From positions 72,108,001 through 72,172,000 of the forward strand of contig JAZBRS010000075.1 in NCBI GenBank assembly GCA_037176725.1: a stretch of 64,000 bases of DNA, in the 5' to 3' direction. A program made the position numbers and the translations under genes. Shown here one piece after another: positions 1 through 12,500 of the stretch. The notes below the pieces were generated by a model. It saw only the letters and a list, made by a program, of their open reading frames with translations, was not told the origin of the DNA and ran no database searches. This stretch comes from Posidonia oceanica (Eukaryota > Streptophyta > Magnoliopsida > Alismatales > Posidoniaceae). How positions within the stretch are numbered: the stretch's first letter is position 1; the number at the start of each line of letters is the position of its first letter.

Positions 1-966
1 TGACCTCTGGGATCTTGGGTTTCTCTGGATTGAGGGTGGAGACTAGGGTTTCTAGATTGGAAACTCTACCTCTTTGAAGATGGAAGCTTAAGATCCTAAA
101 ACCTAAAGAGGATTTTCTCTCTTGAGCTCTCTCCCAACATAGGGTTTTCACCAAGTTGGCCTAGGGGCTCTCTCTAGAAATGACCGGGGGTTCAAACACT
201 GACCCACGGAGTCTATTTATAGACTCCAAGGGGGTGCGGGTGGTTATCACATGGAAATATCTAGAAAATTAGCAGTTACAGCCAGTCGCCGCATGGGTAG
301 GCGACTAAGGCAAGCAACCGCCCAGTCAAACATGGAGAAAACCATAGAAATTTGGTTGACGGGAACCACGATCATTAGTCACCGGTTGGAGTGGCGCCTA
401 ATGGTCAAGGATCGTGGGGAAGACCGAGGCAGTTCCGCAACCGTCTAGTCGCCTATTGAGATGGCGCCTAAAGGTTGAGGGGTTAGTGGGAATTGACCGT
501 GGAAAAGCAACTGTCCGATTCGGTTAACGGAGCCCACGACTGTCAGTCGCTGCTTAGAGTGTCGCCTAGGTTAGTCGCCTGTTGACATGGCACCTATCCT
601 AGTCGCCTCTCCAGCTGGCAACTAGCAACGTCTTTTGCATTTTTAACCCTGTCTTTTAAGTTTGATTCAGAAAACTCGATTAAAAGCCCGTAAAACTTCA
701 GATATCTCATGAAATCATAAAAACATATTCTTTAACTCAAATCTGCCACGGATTTGAGTGAAATAGTGTGCTCAAAGGTACTCAAACTCGCGAGTCAGCT
801 CTGCCACAACTAACGTCCTTGAGCTAAGTAGAATCAAGTGTTGTTTTTAAGCAAGTCACGAAAACTCCAGAAAATGTGTTATTAAAGCCTTAGTTATGTG
901 ATCTGGGTGCCTCAGAAGTTCCTGTCCTCTATGTACTCTGGGAAATGCGAAAATGGGATATCTACA
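1..966 (-). repeat. TE-A 3' LTR (partial)
   Basis: Positions 1 to about 586 repeat 7973-8585 almost base for base. The LTR edge is set at 966 because the plus strand ends in gatatctaca there, equivalent to the verified edge of the TE-B LTR (gatgtctaca), and a purine tract follows on the coding strand. The other edge lies left of the window. It contains a TATA box and about ten AGTCGCC/GGCGCC motif pairs (positions 270-610). Confidence 0.85.
212..221 (-). promoter_or_regulatory. TATA box of TE-A 3' LTR
   Basis: On the minus strand this reads TATAAATAGA. The same box is conserved in all four LTR copies of this family (also 8179-8188, 15134-15143 and 23116-23125). It marks the likely LTR promoter driving gag transcription on the minus strand. 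Confidence 0.65.
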
Positions 967-983
967 GATGCCCTTCCTTGGAG
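967..983 (-). other. TE-A polypurine tract
   Basis: Immediately inside the 3' LTR the minus strand reads CCAAGGAAGGGCATC and then the LTR start TGTAGATATC. This is the expected place and composition for the plus-strand DNA primer. TE-B (GGAGGGGCATC) and TE-E (GGAGGGGCAATC) have close equivalents. Confidence 0.75.
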
Positions 984-3362
984 TTGATCTTGGAACAAGA
1001 TTGAGTCCAAGGTAAGAACAAATGTCCCATTGAGCATTTCCTGAAAGAGGAGCTCCACCTCAAACAATCCGCCACAAGGGATGAAGGAAGATAATAAAAA
1101 AGGAAGAAGGGGTGAACTGACTCGGTGTCGGGAGATTGCCGAACGGCCAAGTGGTTCGATTAATTGCCATCATATTGAAGACTCAGAAATGGAGGGGTCA
1201 AGTCGGGGCTATTTGTCGCAACCGATGTCAAGACCAGGTCAACCATGTAGAGATGTACTTCAACGGGGTAGAAGCTAGGGAGGAAATCGTGGGGCAGGAC
1301 CCCTACACGATCGAAAAGGAGTGCTCTTGTGGCGTCATGATTGAGATTTTACTCGGATTGGAATTGATAGAAGGATTGGTAGGAACTAGGTTGGCTCTAG
1401 GAGAATCACATGTCCTAAGTTTTCTAACACTCTTGAAGAACAATGCTCCGTCCGTGCTCTACTTCCAATGATATGAGAAAATGCATGGATGCATAATTCA
1501 AGCAAACAAATGCAAATGCAACATACGATTTAATGAATGGTCCATATGCTAGGTTAGGCCGGCGGGGTACGGTTGTTCCCAAATCATATGGACATATGCA
1601 AGATGAATGAATGCAATTTGTTGTGGTCAAGTGTTTTCTGTCTTCGAGTGTGACTAGCACTCTCTGGAAAGGACCGTCGTCCCACAACTCGATTTGGCAA
1701 GTAAAGAGGTTCCATGATTAAAGAACCGGGTGAGGGAGTGAACCCTTCCTTTACTAAACTGAGGTTTGCCTCTTAGTCAAAGTGGGTGTGCCTTTGCACA
1801 CTATATGAGCCCCTTAGGCGTGAGCTCATTCTTTATGTTGTAAGCTTTATACCTGCACACTTAACAAAAGATGTTAGTAATCACAGGTGTACCTTTCCCA
1901 GTTCCTAGGGTGATTGACTAAGTTATACTTGTATAGGGGGCAAAGTAATCTCTTAATCAACATGCTTGGGAACTAGGTGGAGGGAATTAGTCTTGGCCTC
2001 AGCAGAGAGATGGAAAATCGGAGCCTAGTAGACGCTGATTGTAAGTCATCCGTAGATGCTCTAAAGATTATTGCGAAAGCAATGTCTTTGTTGGGAAAAA
2101 TGCACCCAAGCCGTGAGACACGCTTGAGTAGGACGTTATCTCCAAATCCGAGGTGAATGATTGTTGCATCACCGGCCAGACTAGTTCTAGTTTTCCTACT
2201 TACTAAGTTTTTACTTGTATGTAGGGTGGATGGTGCTTCTTTTTGGTTGGTTTTCTTGGATTTTTTTCAATTTTTTGAATTTTTAGACTTTCCGATTTTT
2301 TGGTATTTTGGGATTTCTGATTTTGGATTTTGGGTTTTCTGATTTTTTGGTAGTTTTTGGATTTTCTGATTTTTTTTAGTAGTTTTTGGATTGATGAGTG
2401 TAGTCACAACCTTCTTTCTTAAATATTTTGCAGTATTGCCTTATATTATCTAGGGTGAGAGAGCTTTCCCTTCTAACATGCCTAGTCTGTTGAGAACTTA
2501 GAACCTCATACTAGCCTTGGTTTAATTGTTGTTTCCTTCGTTTAATCAGTCCTTGAACTTCTAGGATTTCCTGTCCATGGATTGTGAGTGAGATAGGTGG
2601 AGGAGGTTTGAAGTGCAGTAAGCTCTCGACTTTGGCTTAGGTCTTGAATTCCACTTGCCTTTCCTTGGTTCCTTAACGCGTCTCTCCAGGATTTATGCTT
2701 TAGGTTCATTGACAGCTTTTGCCATATTCCTTTTTCGCTCTTTGGACAGCTCTTTGCTGACCTCTTTCAGTTGGACAGTTTCTTTTACTGTCTCTTTTCA
2801 TTTGTTTCTCACTTGGACAGCTTCTTTGCTGCCTTCTTTCCTCTCTGTTTGGGCAGTTTTTGCTGCCATCTTTTCTAGACACTTTCTAAGTTAATTGGCA
2901 AGCGGTTCGTACCATAAGCCTCTGCTCCAAGCTTGCCTTTCTCTTACCTCCCCGTGCAAGTGTATGTGCAGACAGGACAAGGTTGAGGTTACCCTAGTTG
3001 TTCAGTTCCTCTTCTATTTAGGATGCAACTTTCTTCCTTTGGCTAGGACTTGGTCTTCGGTTCCTTTCTAGAGTTAGGCATGCTAATTAAGGGTGTATGC
3101 ATGTAACTCCCATGGATCTGAAGATGTCTTTAGGTTATTACAACCAGTGGTTGGACTTTCCCTGAGTGTCACTATCTCTGCTTAGGAACCTTAGGTAATA
3201 TTTTGGCAATGTTGCTTAGTACTCTAAGTTGTTAGGTACAGTCCACACTCATCAGTCATTTTTATTTATTTATTAGTCTAACTTAGCATTAGTGATAAAT
3301 AAAAACAAAGTATTGAAAGAAAGTGTCTTATTTACATGTTTTAATTGAATTAACCACTGCCC
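984..3362 (-). other. TE-A 3' untranslated region
   Basis: No coding sequence is recognisable in 2.4 kb; short open frames here are chance. It holds a conserved hairpin (1646-1662), a T-rich stretch of TTTTTGGATTTTCTGA-type units (2250-2395), and a block with repeated cagcttctttgctgcc-type words (2735-2880). Similar T-rich and gctgcc blocks recur at 17340-18000 in TE-B and at 44880-45500 downstream of integrase in TE-E. That suggests TE-A/B derive from an element organised like TE-E that lost pol. Confidence 0.6.
1646..1662. other. Conserved 3' hairpin, TE-A copy
   Basis: Arms GAGTGT and GCACTC flank a five-base loop; five Watson-Crick pairs and one G.T pair form. The same place in TE-B (16737-16753) and three copies in TE-E (34888-34904, 35039-35055, 35151-35167) keep the pairing while the bases vary. 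Confidence 0.5.
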
Positions 3363-6059
3363 TTAGTCGGGTTCAGTGGAACTTTGCACCTCCCTTCCCA
3401 GATGAGGGGGCTTACCTGAGGGGCGACTGCGGAAGTCTGCCCCTGGCGTGTAGTAGTCAGGTGCATGTGGCGCATGTTCTTGTTGTTCTTTTGGTTTGCG
3501 CCCTGTCCTTGCTTTCAGAGGGTCAGAGTCAGACTCATTCTGACCCGTTCCAGGCGGTGTGCCCCTGGTGGCTTTGTTTTGGAGTGAGGCTATCAGATGT
3601 CCTCCTCCTCTTGAAGTGTGGCTGCCGATGTGCTCTGTAGTAACCTCTCCCTCATAACTGTAGTGCTCGTGACTGCCCCTAGTGTGTCCGTTTGTAGAAT
3701 CGGGTGGCTTGGGAGGAGGATCAGCTCTTACTTGGGCTGCTTGGAGACCTTGGCAGAGTGAGCTGAGTGCAGCTTCTGCTTTATACCAGTCTGAATCCAC
3801 GTATTCATTGTAGATGGGCAACTGGTCTTCTTCGGTTAAGCCCTGGAACATTTGAGCGTCCACTGTCTCCTCGTCGGGCCAATCTATGTCAGTGTACTCA
3901 TCATAGATGGGCGACCAGTCACCTTCCATTAAGTTCTGCGGCACATGAGGATTCAGAGTAGGTGTTGAGGGTGCCTTAGGATTAAGGTCCTCTTTGCTTG
4001 ATGGGCTTTGTTCTGAATTTGCCCGTATGCACTGGATGTTTGCAAGCTCAGATCGAGTAGCGGATAAGATGATCTCTGCATCCGCGTGAGCCACTCGATG
4101 GTTGAACAAGGGTTCTTGATGTATCTGTTGTTGTCCTTGTTGGGCTGCCTTTAGTCTTGCTTTGAGCTTAGACCACATGATATCACCCTTGTCATTCAGA
4201 TTGTGTATTTTGTCTTTGACAGTGAAGCATTCTTCAAGGGTGTGCCCATTGTTTTGATGATAAGGGCAGTGCTTGGCCATATTAGCGTTTGGATAGCTTG
4301 GGCTGAGCTCTGGGAGCTGTAGATCTCCACTCTCAACTAGCATCCTGAATGTATCAGAGATTGATTCAGGAAGCGGAGGATAGTTTTGCCTCTGAGGGCC
4401 TTTGTAGCTTCGTGGAGGAGGGACGCTATGATAGTTTCTCTGCCCCTGTTGTTGCCCCTGGTATCTTTGCTGGGCATGTACCGGATAATCAGGTGGCTGT
4501 TGTTGTTGGTGCTGTGTTGGCTGCACTAACCGCCCTTGGTACTGTGCTGGTTGGCTTAGGTATGGCTTTGGCTGATACTAGGTCAGTTGCCCTTTGGCCA
4601 GGAGTGATTGCTCAGACTGGTATTGGCCCTTCTGCTTCTGCTGGACTGAGACTTGTGCCATGTCACCAGTGATCCCTTCGAGCGTATAGCCAGTACCCTT
4701 CTTTTTGCCCCTTCCCTCGAGCTCTAAGAATAGTAGATCCTCTTTGTGACGGAGGATCCTTGCAGCGTGTTCGTGTAGCTGAGGGTATGTTTGGAGGTCA
4801 CTCATTAGTAGCCCTGTTCTGAGTGCTCCTGTAGTGTTTCGGGCGATGATCTTGACAGCTTGGCTTTCAGAAATATAGCATTTGGATCTTGCAGCCATGT
4901 CCCTCCATCTACTTGCAAAAGTAGCAAACTCCTCATCAGGTTTCATCTTTTTAGCAAGGAGGTCGCTCATTGTAGGCTCATGCTGGATGCGATGGACGTA
5001 TTGGCGCAGAAATTTCTCCTGGACCATCTTGAAGTCACTGAGATCATATGCTGTGAGCGTGTTGAACCATCCTAGTGCTTCTCCTTCTAAGCTCTTAAAG
5101 AAGAGGTAGATTATAAGCCCGTTATCATATTGATAGGGTAGAGTGTCCATAGCAAATGTGGCTAGATGGCCTCTTGGATCCTCTATTCCACTGTATTTCC
5201 TCATCTTTGGCATTTTGGCCCCAGGTGGAAGAACAAAATGAGGAAATTTCGACATGTCAAACCTTATCAGTGCTTTAGATGTAACTCCCGCCTTTGTTAG
5301 TGCTTCAGAGATCATTCTCTTGATGTCCTATCCCGACATGGCTTGTTGTCCCTGGTTTAGGTGCCCGTGTGTTTGGTGGTAGGATGGTGATAGAGGGACG
5401 TATGGTATAAAGAAGGGTTGGGTTTGATGTGGAGTGTGGTATGAATGTGTGTTAGTGGGAGGTTGTGGTGATTGTGTTATTCCAGGATACAGGGGTTGGT
5501 ATGATGTCCCGGGATATTGTGGTTGTTGGTAGGTTGTGTATGATGGCATGGTTTGATGCATGGAATGATAGGTAGGTGTTGCGTGGTATTGTGTGAATGA
5601 ATTTTGAGCAGGGAAGTTTGTAGTGGGGTTTAGTGGCGTGGTGCATGTGTATGCGTGAGTGGGCGTGGTTAATGGGTTTTGGTGGTAGTTTGGGAAAGAA
5701 GTTTGGTGGACGGATGAAATTCGTAGGCTCCTAAATGAGGGATGGTGGCATGCCAAAGGTCGATAGATCTCATTAGCCGCTTTCTCAGACAGATAGGAAG
5801 CGGTCGTTGTAGGCACTACTTGGGAGGTTACCTGGGAATTTGTGTGCTCAAACGGGGTACTCCGAGATCGGGAGTAGCTTATTTCTCTTTCTTCTTCACA
5901 AGACCAGCTCATTGCTTGCGAGAAGCTAGGGGTTTCTGGCTCCTCTGCTTGCGGAGTTGAAGCTCTGAATAAGAACCCATTGGGGTCCATGCTTGGTTGC
6001 GCTGTGGAGGTAGAGGTTGAGGCAGATGTCATATTGATATGCTCCTGATAAGCCTCCAT
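3363..6059 (-). pseudogene. gag: TE-A gag (retrotransposon capsid/nucleocapsid), two nonsense codons
   Basis: The frame opens at ATG 6059 and ends at a natural TAA at 3363, about 899 codons, interrupted only by TAG at 5330 and at 4580. The N-terminal 240 residues are rich in Pro, Tyr, Thr and Gln. The central part is a Retrotrans_gag capsid domain, recognisable by FPHFVLPPG, the EGEALGWFNTL block and FASRWRDMAARS. A nucleocapsid-like motif CPYHQNNGHTLEEC follows, then an acidic tail with two copies of a PIYDEY..DW unit. The protein would form the particle shell and bind RNA. Start choice is supported by the matching ATG in TE-B (21062). No protease or pol follows. Identification as gag is firm; the present copy cannot make a full product without readthrough. 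Confidence 0.85.
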
Positions 6060-7453
6060 TATAAGATTGTTTTTTTTTTCTTTTTTTCTTCTTCTTTTTT
6101 TTTCTCTTTTTTTTTTCAGGCTATTTTAGACTATTACAGGAGATTTAAAGGGAAGAAATTTCAGACTCAATATACTAATTAATATAGACTTGATTAAATA
6201 AAGGGAAAAATAAAACAATAAACAGTTACTGTTTTGATGTTTCTGCAACCTGTTAATGGAGATAAATAAATTCTGCAAACAAGGCACACTGAACGAAGCA
6301 TTTCCCTGTAGTCGCCTGTTACTTACGTGACCAAACAAGACGCCGGTTGGCCGGGCGGCTGAACGAGGTGCCTTCTGAACAGGCGGCTCAGAGCCTGTTC
6401 CTCCAGCAAACCAGGTCTGCCTTGGACAGACCGCGCAACACACAGGAAAAAAGGATACAAGTTGCAGACAGATCGCTGTTTTTACTATTTAAGTGGTTAG
6501 TTAGTTAATTAATTAGTTAAACCTGTGTGTTTATACTGAATGGGATTTGTTGGCTTATAGGTACCACCCTTTGACCTTCTTTAGGGTCCACCAAGAGGGC
6601 CTAGATGGCGAGCTTGTCTCTCTAAAGAGGGACCCACCACCTAGGATTCTGTTCTTAAGATCGGCCCTATCCAAACCACAAAACAGTAAATAAACAAAGA
6701 ATATCAAAGTGTAATGTATCTACTAAGGATTATTTTGACTCAAGGAAGAGGAGGAGTCAAAAATAAAACCCTAGAACACCTTGGGTTCTTAATCTAACTA
6801 TCCCGATCAAGTAGAGTATGGGTGAGCGACTTGCACTGGCTCGGGTTCGCTCTACTTGATCGTTTTAGTTAGAGGATGATTTCCTCAAGGAACTTTAACT
6901 TTAATATCAATAAGATAGTTTCCACCTTAAGGGTGGACACAAACAATCCTAAAATCTGAATAAAAACAAAATAATTACAGTGGACAGGGTGTTAGTCAGA
7001 TTTTAAACTACTGCAGATCTAAAAAAAACAACACAGATTACTGGAAATAATAAATGATCTGCAGGGAAATAAATGCCCAGACCCAGTCGCCTGTAAATGG
7101 CACGCCTGTGGTAGTCGCTGTACTAGAGTGCGACTTGCTCAAGCGCCTCTTTACTGGGCGGCTGGAGAGCAAAGTCTTATGTTTTTCAGAACAGTAGTAA
7201 CCTGACCCCCTACGACCCTAGACAAGAGGTTGTCGTTGCCTCAAAGTGCTAACGAGACCTCTTGCCCTAAGATCAAGGTGGTTGGGTTAGAAAAAATTGT
7301 CCTAATGATAGAAAACACTATGGGGGTTTAGGAGTTGTGAAAGACCTAAGCGCAAGGCCTCCTAAACCAAAAATAAAGAAAACAACTAGATCTAAAATGT
7401 AAATGAAGGAAGGAAGGAAAAAAAGCTCACATAGCACAGAGGGTTGGCTAAAG
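6060..7453 (-). other. TE-A leader between primer site and gag
   Basis: Non-coding. Next to the gag start lies a pyrimidine tract on the plus strand (6068-6117), that is, a purine tract on the coding strand. Two clusters of the AGTCGCC motif sit at 6310-6430 and 7083-7165. A block at 6560-6670 and a block at 6800-6930 are shared with TE-B at 21570-21690 and 21820-21950. No upstream ORF of the Ogre ORF1 kind is seen. Confidence 0.6.
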
Positions 7454-7475
7454 CCGAGTCCCACCGTGATCGCTA
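7454..7475 (-). other. TE-A primer binding site
   Basis: Five bases inside the LTR edge the minus strand reads TAGCGATCACGGTGGGACTCGG. TE-B has TGG in place of TAG at the first three bases. The site resembles the 3' end complement of plant tRNA-Arg (TGGCGACTCCGCTGGGGAT type), though only about 14-15 of 21 bases agree, so the primer identity is tentative. Confidence 0.6.
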
Positions 7476-7480
7476 GAGAC

Positions 7481-8585
7481 TGTGGATGGATTTTTGGGGT
7501 GCTTGAGTTGAAGATGCCGGCGCTTCCACAACGTCGACAGCTTTGTTGTGATCGCTACTTGCCTTTGGGTAGACAAGACACCTGGGGGGAGATTGTGAAG
7601 ATGTAGGTCCTCGGACCACTAGATCGATGGCTGGATGTCGTCTAGTGGCTCCCTCGTGTTACGTAAGCGTTTTCCTTTCCTTCAAAACAAATAAAAAGAG
7701 AAGATCTAGATTAGTTGGTGTGTAGTAAATGATAACAAAGAAGAACAGAGAATACTAGAAACAAATAAATCTAATACTAATCGGGGGTTGTTCCCCGCAT
7801 GCATATGATATGGGTCCTATTTTAAGGAATGCGATATGAAATGTAATGAAGAAGATTGGAAGAAGATACTCCCTTCACCCTCATGCTGAATGCAGTGGAG
7901 TGGAAGTGGAGGCACAGTCGGAGCTCCGGCTGGGCTTGAGATCTCTGGGATCGTAGTTGGGATGTAGTGACCTCTGGGATCTTGGGTTTCTCTGGATTGA
8001 GGGTGGAGACTAGGGTTTCTGGATTGGAAACTCTACCTCTTTGAAGGTGGAAGCTTAAGATACTAAAACCTAAAGAGGATTTTCTCTCTTGAGCTCTCTC
8101 CCAACATAGGGTTTTCACTAATTTGGCCTAGGGGCTCTCTCTAGAAATGACCGGGGGTTCAAACACTGACCCACGGAGTCTATTTATAGACTCCAAGGGG
8201 GTGCGGGTGGTTATCACATGGAAATATCTAGAAAATTAGCAGTTACAGCCAGTCGCCGCATGGGTAGGCGACTAAGGCAAGCAACCGCCCAGTCAAACAT
8301 GGAGAAAACCATAGAAATTTGGTTGACGGGAACCACGATCATTAGTCACCGGTTGGAGTGGCGCCTAATGGTCAAGGATCGTGGGGAAGACCGAGGCAGT
8401 TCCGCAACCGTCTAGTCGCCTATTGAGATGGCGCCTAAAGGTTGAGGGGTTAGTGGGAATTGACCGTGGAAAAGCAACTGTCCGATTCGGTTAACGGAGC
8501 CCACGACTGTCAGTCGCTGCTTAGAGTGTCGCCTAGGTTAGTCGCCTGTTGACATAGCGCCTATCCTAGTCGTCTCTCCAGCTGG
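7481..8585 (-). repeat. TE-A 5' LTR, truncated
   Basis: Inner edge tgtggatgg is set by comparison with the TE-B LTRs and the adjacent primer site. The first 1.1 kb of the expected 1.5-1.6 kb is present. At 8585 the match to 1-966 stops inside a motif cluster and unrelated TE-G sequence begins. Confidence 0.85.
8179..8188 (-). promoter_or_regulatory. TATA box of TE-A 5' LTR
   Basis: TATAAATAGA on the minus strand, identical to the other three LTR copies, with the AGTCGCC motif cluster (8250-8580) on its upstream side in the direction of transcription. Confidence 0.65.
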
Positions 8586-9528
8586 GCTTTCACAAGGGCC
8601 CCTCTTTCTTCCCTGGGCTTTTGTGAAAGTTGATTAGAACCTCAAGTTTTGATTTGTATTCTTCCCTCCCCCCTTTCGGTGGTTTGATTGTGTTTGTTGT
8701 GATTGTTATGCGAGAGACCTGATCAATCCTGAGTACGCTGGGCTCTACCTCTACGAGGTAGGGACCTAAGTATATTCGGGTTCCCCCTAACATCCTCAGG
8801 AGTTGAGGTAGCTGGTAGTACCAGAAAGAACAAATATTTACCCATTTTGTGAGGATCCATAGAAATCCCTGGAAAAAAGAAGCCATACCTAAGCCTTAAG
8901 GTACCTTGAGAGCTACGCAGGTTTAAGACACTAATATCAAAGCAAAAACATAAATCAAAACTTTAATCGTTGTCTGAAAGTGTTTCTATGCAGTTCTCTG
9001 TAACAGGGTGTTAGATGCTGGAATCTCTGTGTTTTACGTTAGATGCAAAAGATACCACGTCTAATGCATTCTTTGCTTGGCCGTTTATTTTTAGCTTTTC
9101 TGTGTAGATTGATTTGCAAGGTAGAACATTTGAAAAATAAAAAACAGGATAGTTGCAGTTTTATATTCAGTTTTTACTTTTTAGGAACCTGTATTAAATT
9201 GCAAAGCTTTTGTAATTTCTTTTTTCCATTGTAAACACTATTAACCCTTTCTTTATATAAAAAAAAAGAAAAAAGAAAAAAAAGAAAAAAGAGAGAGGAA
9301 AAAAAAAGAAAAAAAAGGAAAAAAAAAGAGAGGAAAAAGAAACAGAAAAGAAAAAAGAGAGAGGAGAGAAAGAAAAGAAGAAAAACTGGAAAACAAAAAA
9401 TGACAGAGGAATACCGCTGAGGGTGTTGAACGGTGGAAAACTTGCGTCCAACGTTGTACGCTGCATTGTGAGGCGTATTACGCCCTGAAGCAAATTTCAT
9501 CTCATCTTAAAAGTTGCTATGTTGCTGT
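8586..9528 (+). mobile_element. TE-G: leader fragment of an E-like element, target of TE-D
   Basis: This stretch is the reverse complement counterpart of the TE-E leader (about 54140-55080): the same block around the caagggcccct/gaacctcaag sequences, the same purine tract, and the same GCGTCCAACGTTGTACGC palindrome (9444-9461) followed by the gaggcgtattacgccctgaagc block. In TE-E the gag ATG would come just after this point; here the TE-D LTR begins at 9529 instead. So TE-D appears to have inserted beside the gag start of an older E-like element whose remainder lies right of the window. The left junction with TE-A is a rearrangement. The purine tract 9259-9385 is low-complexity A/G and not coding. 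Confidence 0.7.
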
Positions 9529-12500
9529 TGACACCCCTTTTTGACAGGCTGAATCAATTGGAATCTCCTGGTGACTTCTGGATTCAAATCTAGGTCCAAA
9601 CCTATACATTCTTTTCCATCCTTCTCTCCAAAACAAGTCCAAACTTAACCTAGAATTACACCTCTTTTCCAAGCCCAAAAACTATCCAAAAATCATAGGA
9701 AAACTCACCCTTCCCAACTTAGTAAACCCACCAAAAAACCCTCAAAATTTCAAACCAAAACCACTCCCAAAAACCCTAGAAAACGTAGGTAAAACTACCC
9801 TTTTTCTACACCTCAAAACCCTTCCAAAACTTTCCCAAAACCAAACCCAAACCCTAGGTCGAACACTAGAGACCCTAGGCTACACACTCCCCAAATTTCA
9901 CCTCTTTCTAAACCTCTAACCCCTTCATTTCACCAAATTATCCTTTTCTCTCTCTTAGATTATTCTTTTCTCTCTCCTCTCTCTCTCCTGATTATCCTCC
10001 CTCTTTTCACTCCCTTCTCTCTCTTCTTCCTACCTGGTTGTGGGCCCCCCTTGTACATCTATCTCTTCTGAATCTTATTTGTATTTTTATCTTATTTTTA
10101 GCTTTTTCTTTGACTTTCAAAAAATTATTTTCTTTCAACTCCTCCTTTTCTTCTTTACTTCTTCATTTCTCCCTTTTCTTCTTCCTTTCTTCTACTAAAT
10201 CTTCAAAAAACTCTTAAAAACCTTTAAAACTCTAAAACAAAAGGAAAACAAATTAAAATCCTAAAAGAAATAATTTAAGACTTAAACAAACAATTAAAAA
10301 AACAAAAACATAACTAAATCCAATCAAAACTAAAATCAAGAATGCAAGCTAAAAAATGCAAAACAAACAAAAAGAAAATGCTGTAAAATTAGGAAAAAAC
10401 CAAAATGTGATCAAAACAAGCAAAAGTAAAAACCCTGCTAAAAAACAATCAAAAACAAATCCTAAAAGGAAAGAAAACAATTAAAAATGCTAAGTCAAAA
10501 AAAAACTTAACTTAACAATCCTAAAAAGAAACAATTTGAAAACCTAATTAAAAAGGAAAAAACAAACAATCAAAAATCTAAAAGCACTCAATTAAAAAAC
10601 TTAACAAGAAAAAAACTCAACTAAAAAATATTAAAAAAGGACTTAACAAACAAAATCAAAAACAAATCAAAAAAGACTTAAGGAAAAGACTAAAATCAAA
10701 AGCTAAAACTCACCCTAATTAATTTAAAAACAAACTTTAAAGAAATCCTAATTAACATCCCAAAGACAAAACAAGAAAAACTTAACTAAAAACAACTAAA
10801 AATTCTTAACAAACATTTAAACAAAATCAAAAACAATTTAAAGAAAAGAAGACCCTAAAAACCCTAATCAAAACTAAACCCTTTAATCCTAATTAACTAA
10901 TTAAAAAACAACCATTAAAAACCTAATCTAAAAATCCTAACTTAAACAACCACCTTAAAAACATTTTCAAATCTTTTTATTTTTATTTCTATTTTATTTT
11001 TCTTTCCCTTCTTCTCTTCCCTTTCTCCCTTTCTCCCTTTCTTCCTTTCTTTCTATTTTTCTTTCTCTTTTTTCATGGGCCTGGTCTGGCCCATTCCACC
11101 TCTTCCCTCCTTTCTTCTTTCTTTTTTTTCTTTCTTTTTCGCGCAGCCTTGCCCACAGCCCGCACCTTCTTCCTCCTCTTCCCTCCTCCTTCTTCTTCTT
11201 CTTCCTCAGATTTCTCCTGCGCCAGCCATCTTCCTCTCCTCTTCAAAATTCAACTTCCTTCTTCCCTCCCGATCACCATCAGCATCCAGCTCATCCCGAC
11301 CTCTCTCGCATCTCAGCAGGATCTCTGGGGCATTAATTGCCGTCACCTCCGGTCATCCTTCGCTCTGCAAGCAGTAGCCTCCCACTGGTGAAGAATTTGA
11401 ATCCACCGTGCGCTCAGTCCTCCTCTTCAGCCCTGCTTAAAGCCTCGCATCTTCTCCTCCTTCCACGCCTTTTCGTCGTCCAAAGAGAGTGAGAGAATTC
11501 AGAGCAGAAGCCACCCATTCCTCTCCTTCTTCCCCACTGAAAATTCAGCCCTCTTCTTCCTCTTCTTTTCCATCCAAACCAGAGCACCCACACCCAGTAG
11601 AATCACCTCCATTTCTGCCCCCAAATCCACCCAGAAAACCAGCTTCACAGCCCCCATTCCACGACTAAAACCTCCTGAAACCACCCTCCAGTCACCCAAA
11701 ATCCAACTCAGAACCCAACACCTCCACCTCCCAGAATTCCCTACGCCATAGTCCCCAAAATCCTTCCAAACTCCACCACCAAACTCCCCAGAACCCCAGC
11801 TTTCCAACCCATCTGAGCCTTAGCCATCATCTCCCCCGTAGGCCAAGACCTTCACAACAAACACCTACGGCCAACTTCACCAGAAATTCACCCGACGACC
11901 TATCTTCTTCTCCAGGCCACCCTCAGACCCACCTTAGCATCCACACACCTCCACCTAGCAACCAGCAAGTCGCCGGCACCCTCCAACTGATCCAGAGGGC
12001 AGAGAACACCTTCACCCACCTCCTGCTGCCTTCAGTCCACCCACTGAAGCCAAATCCTCCTCCGGTCGTCGAAGCTTTGTTCCAGACGTCCAGCGAGCAC
12101 CGGAGGACTTCACTGAGTCGATCGCAGCACTTCCAAGCCGTAGACAGCACCTGCAACAACCGGACGGACTCCACCGGCACCCACTGAAGCAGCCAATGTC
12201 GGGGGGACGTTCCAGTCCACGAAACAGGTTCTTCTCTTCTCCCTGTAGTTAATCTCCTCCCTCTTCTGCTTCCTAACCCCTCAGATCGGGGTTTCCTCTC
12301 CTCCTTCGCCGGGTCAGCACCGCCGCTGACCCATCTTCTCCGGCGAGCTCCGAGCTCGCCTCGCCACTCCAGCCAGTAGAACCAGCTCCAGGCATCGCCT
12401 GCGAACCGCACAGACTCCAGCAGCTCTCTGGTGCCTTCAGAATGCCCTGCCGACGCGCCGAACGTCCGGTCGACCTCCTCCTGTCCTACAGTTCTCCGTC

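Larger units (their letters stand above)
1..8585 (-). mobile_element. TE-A: gag-only non-autonomous LTR retrotransposon, left end outside the window
   Basis: The element reads on the minus strand. Its 5' LTR is at 7481-8585, followed by primer site (7454-7475), leader, a gag gene (6059 to 3363), a long 3' untranslated region, polypurine tract and 3' LTR (966 down to the window edge). No protease, RT, RNase H or integrase is recognisable anywhere between the LTRs. This matches the class described as terminal-repeat retrotransposons with a GAG domain (TR-GAG), which need enzymes from a relative. The two LTR copies differ at about 9 of some 590 comparable positions, so insertion is fairly recent. 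The 5' LTR is cut at 8585, where sequence of another element follows without a recognisable LTR end, so a deletion or rearrangement has removed about 380 bp. Confidence 0.85.

Noticed and set aside
251..448. 65-codon frame identical at 8218-8415
   Set aside because: It is the LTR duplication of TE-A, antisense to its transcription, with no domain.
9174..9500. Phe/Leu-rich open frames on the minus strand
   Set aside because: They are translations of the purine tract of TE-G.
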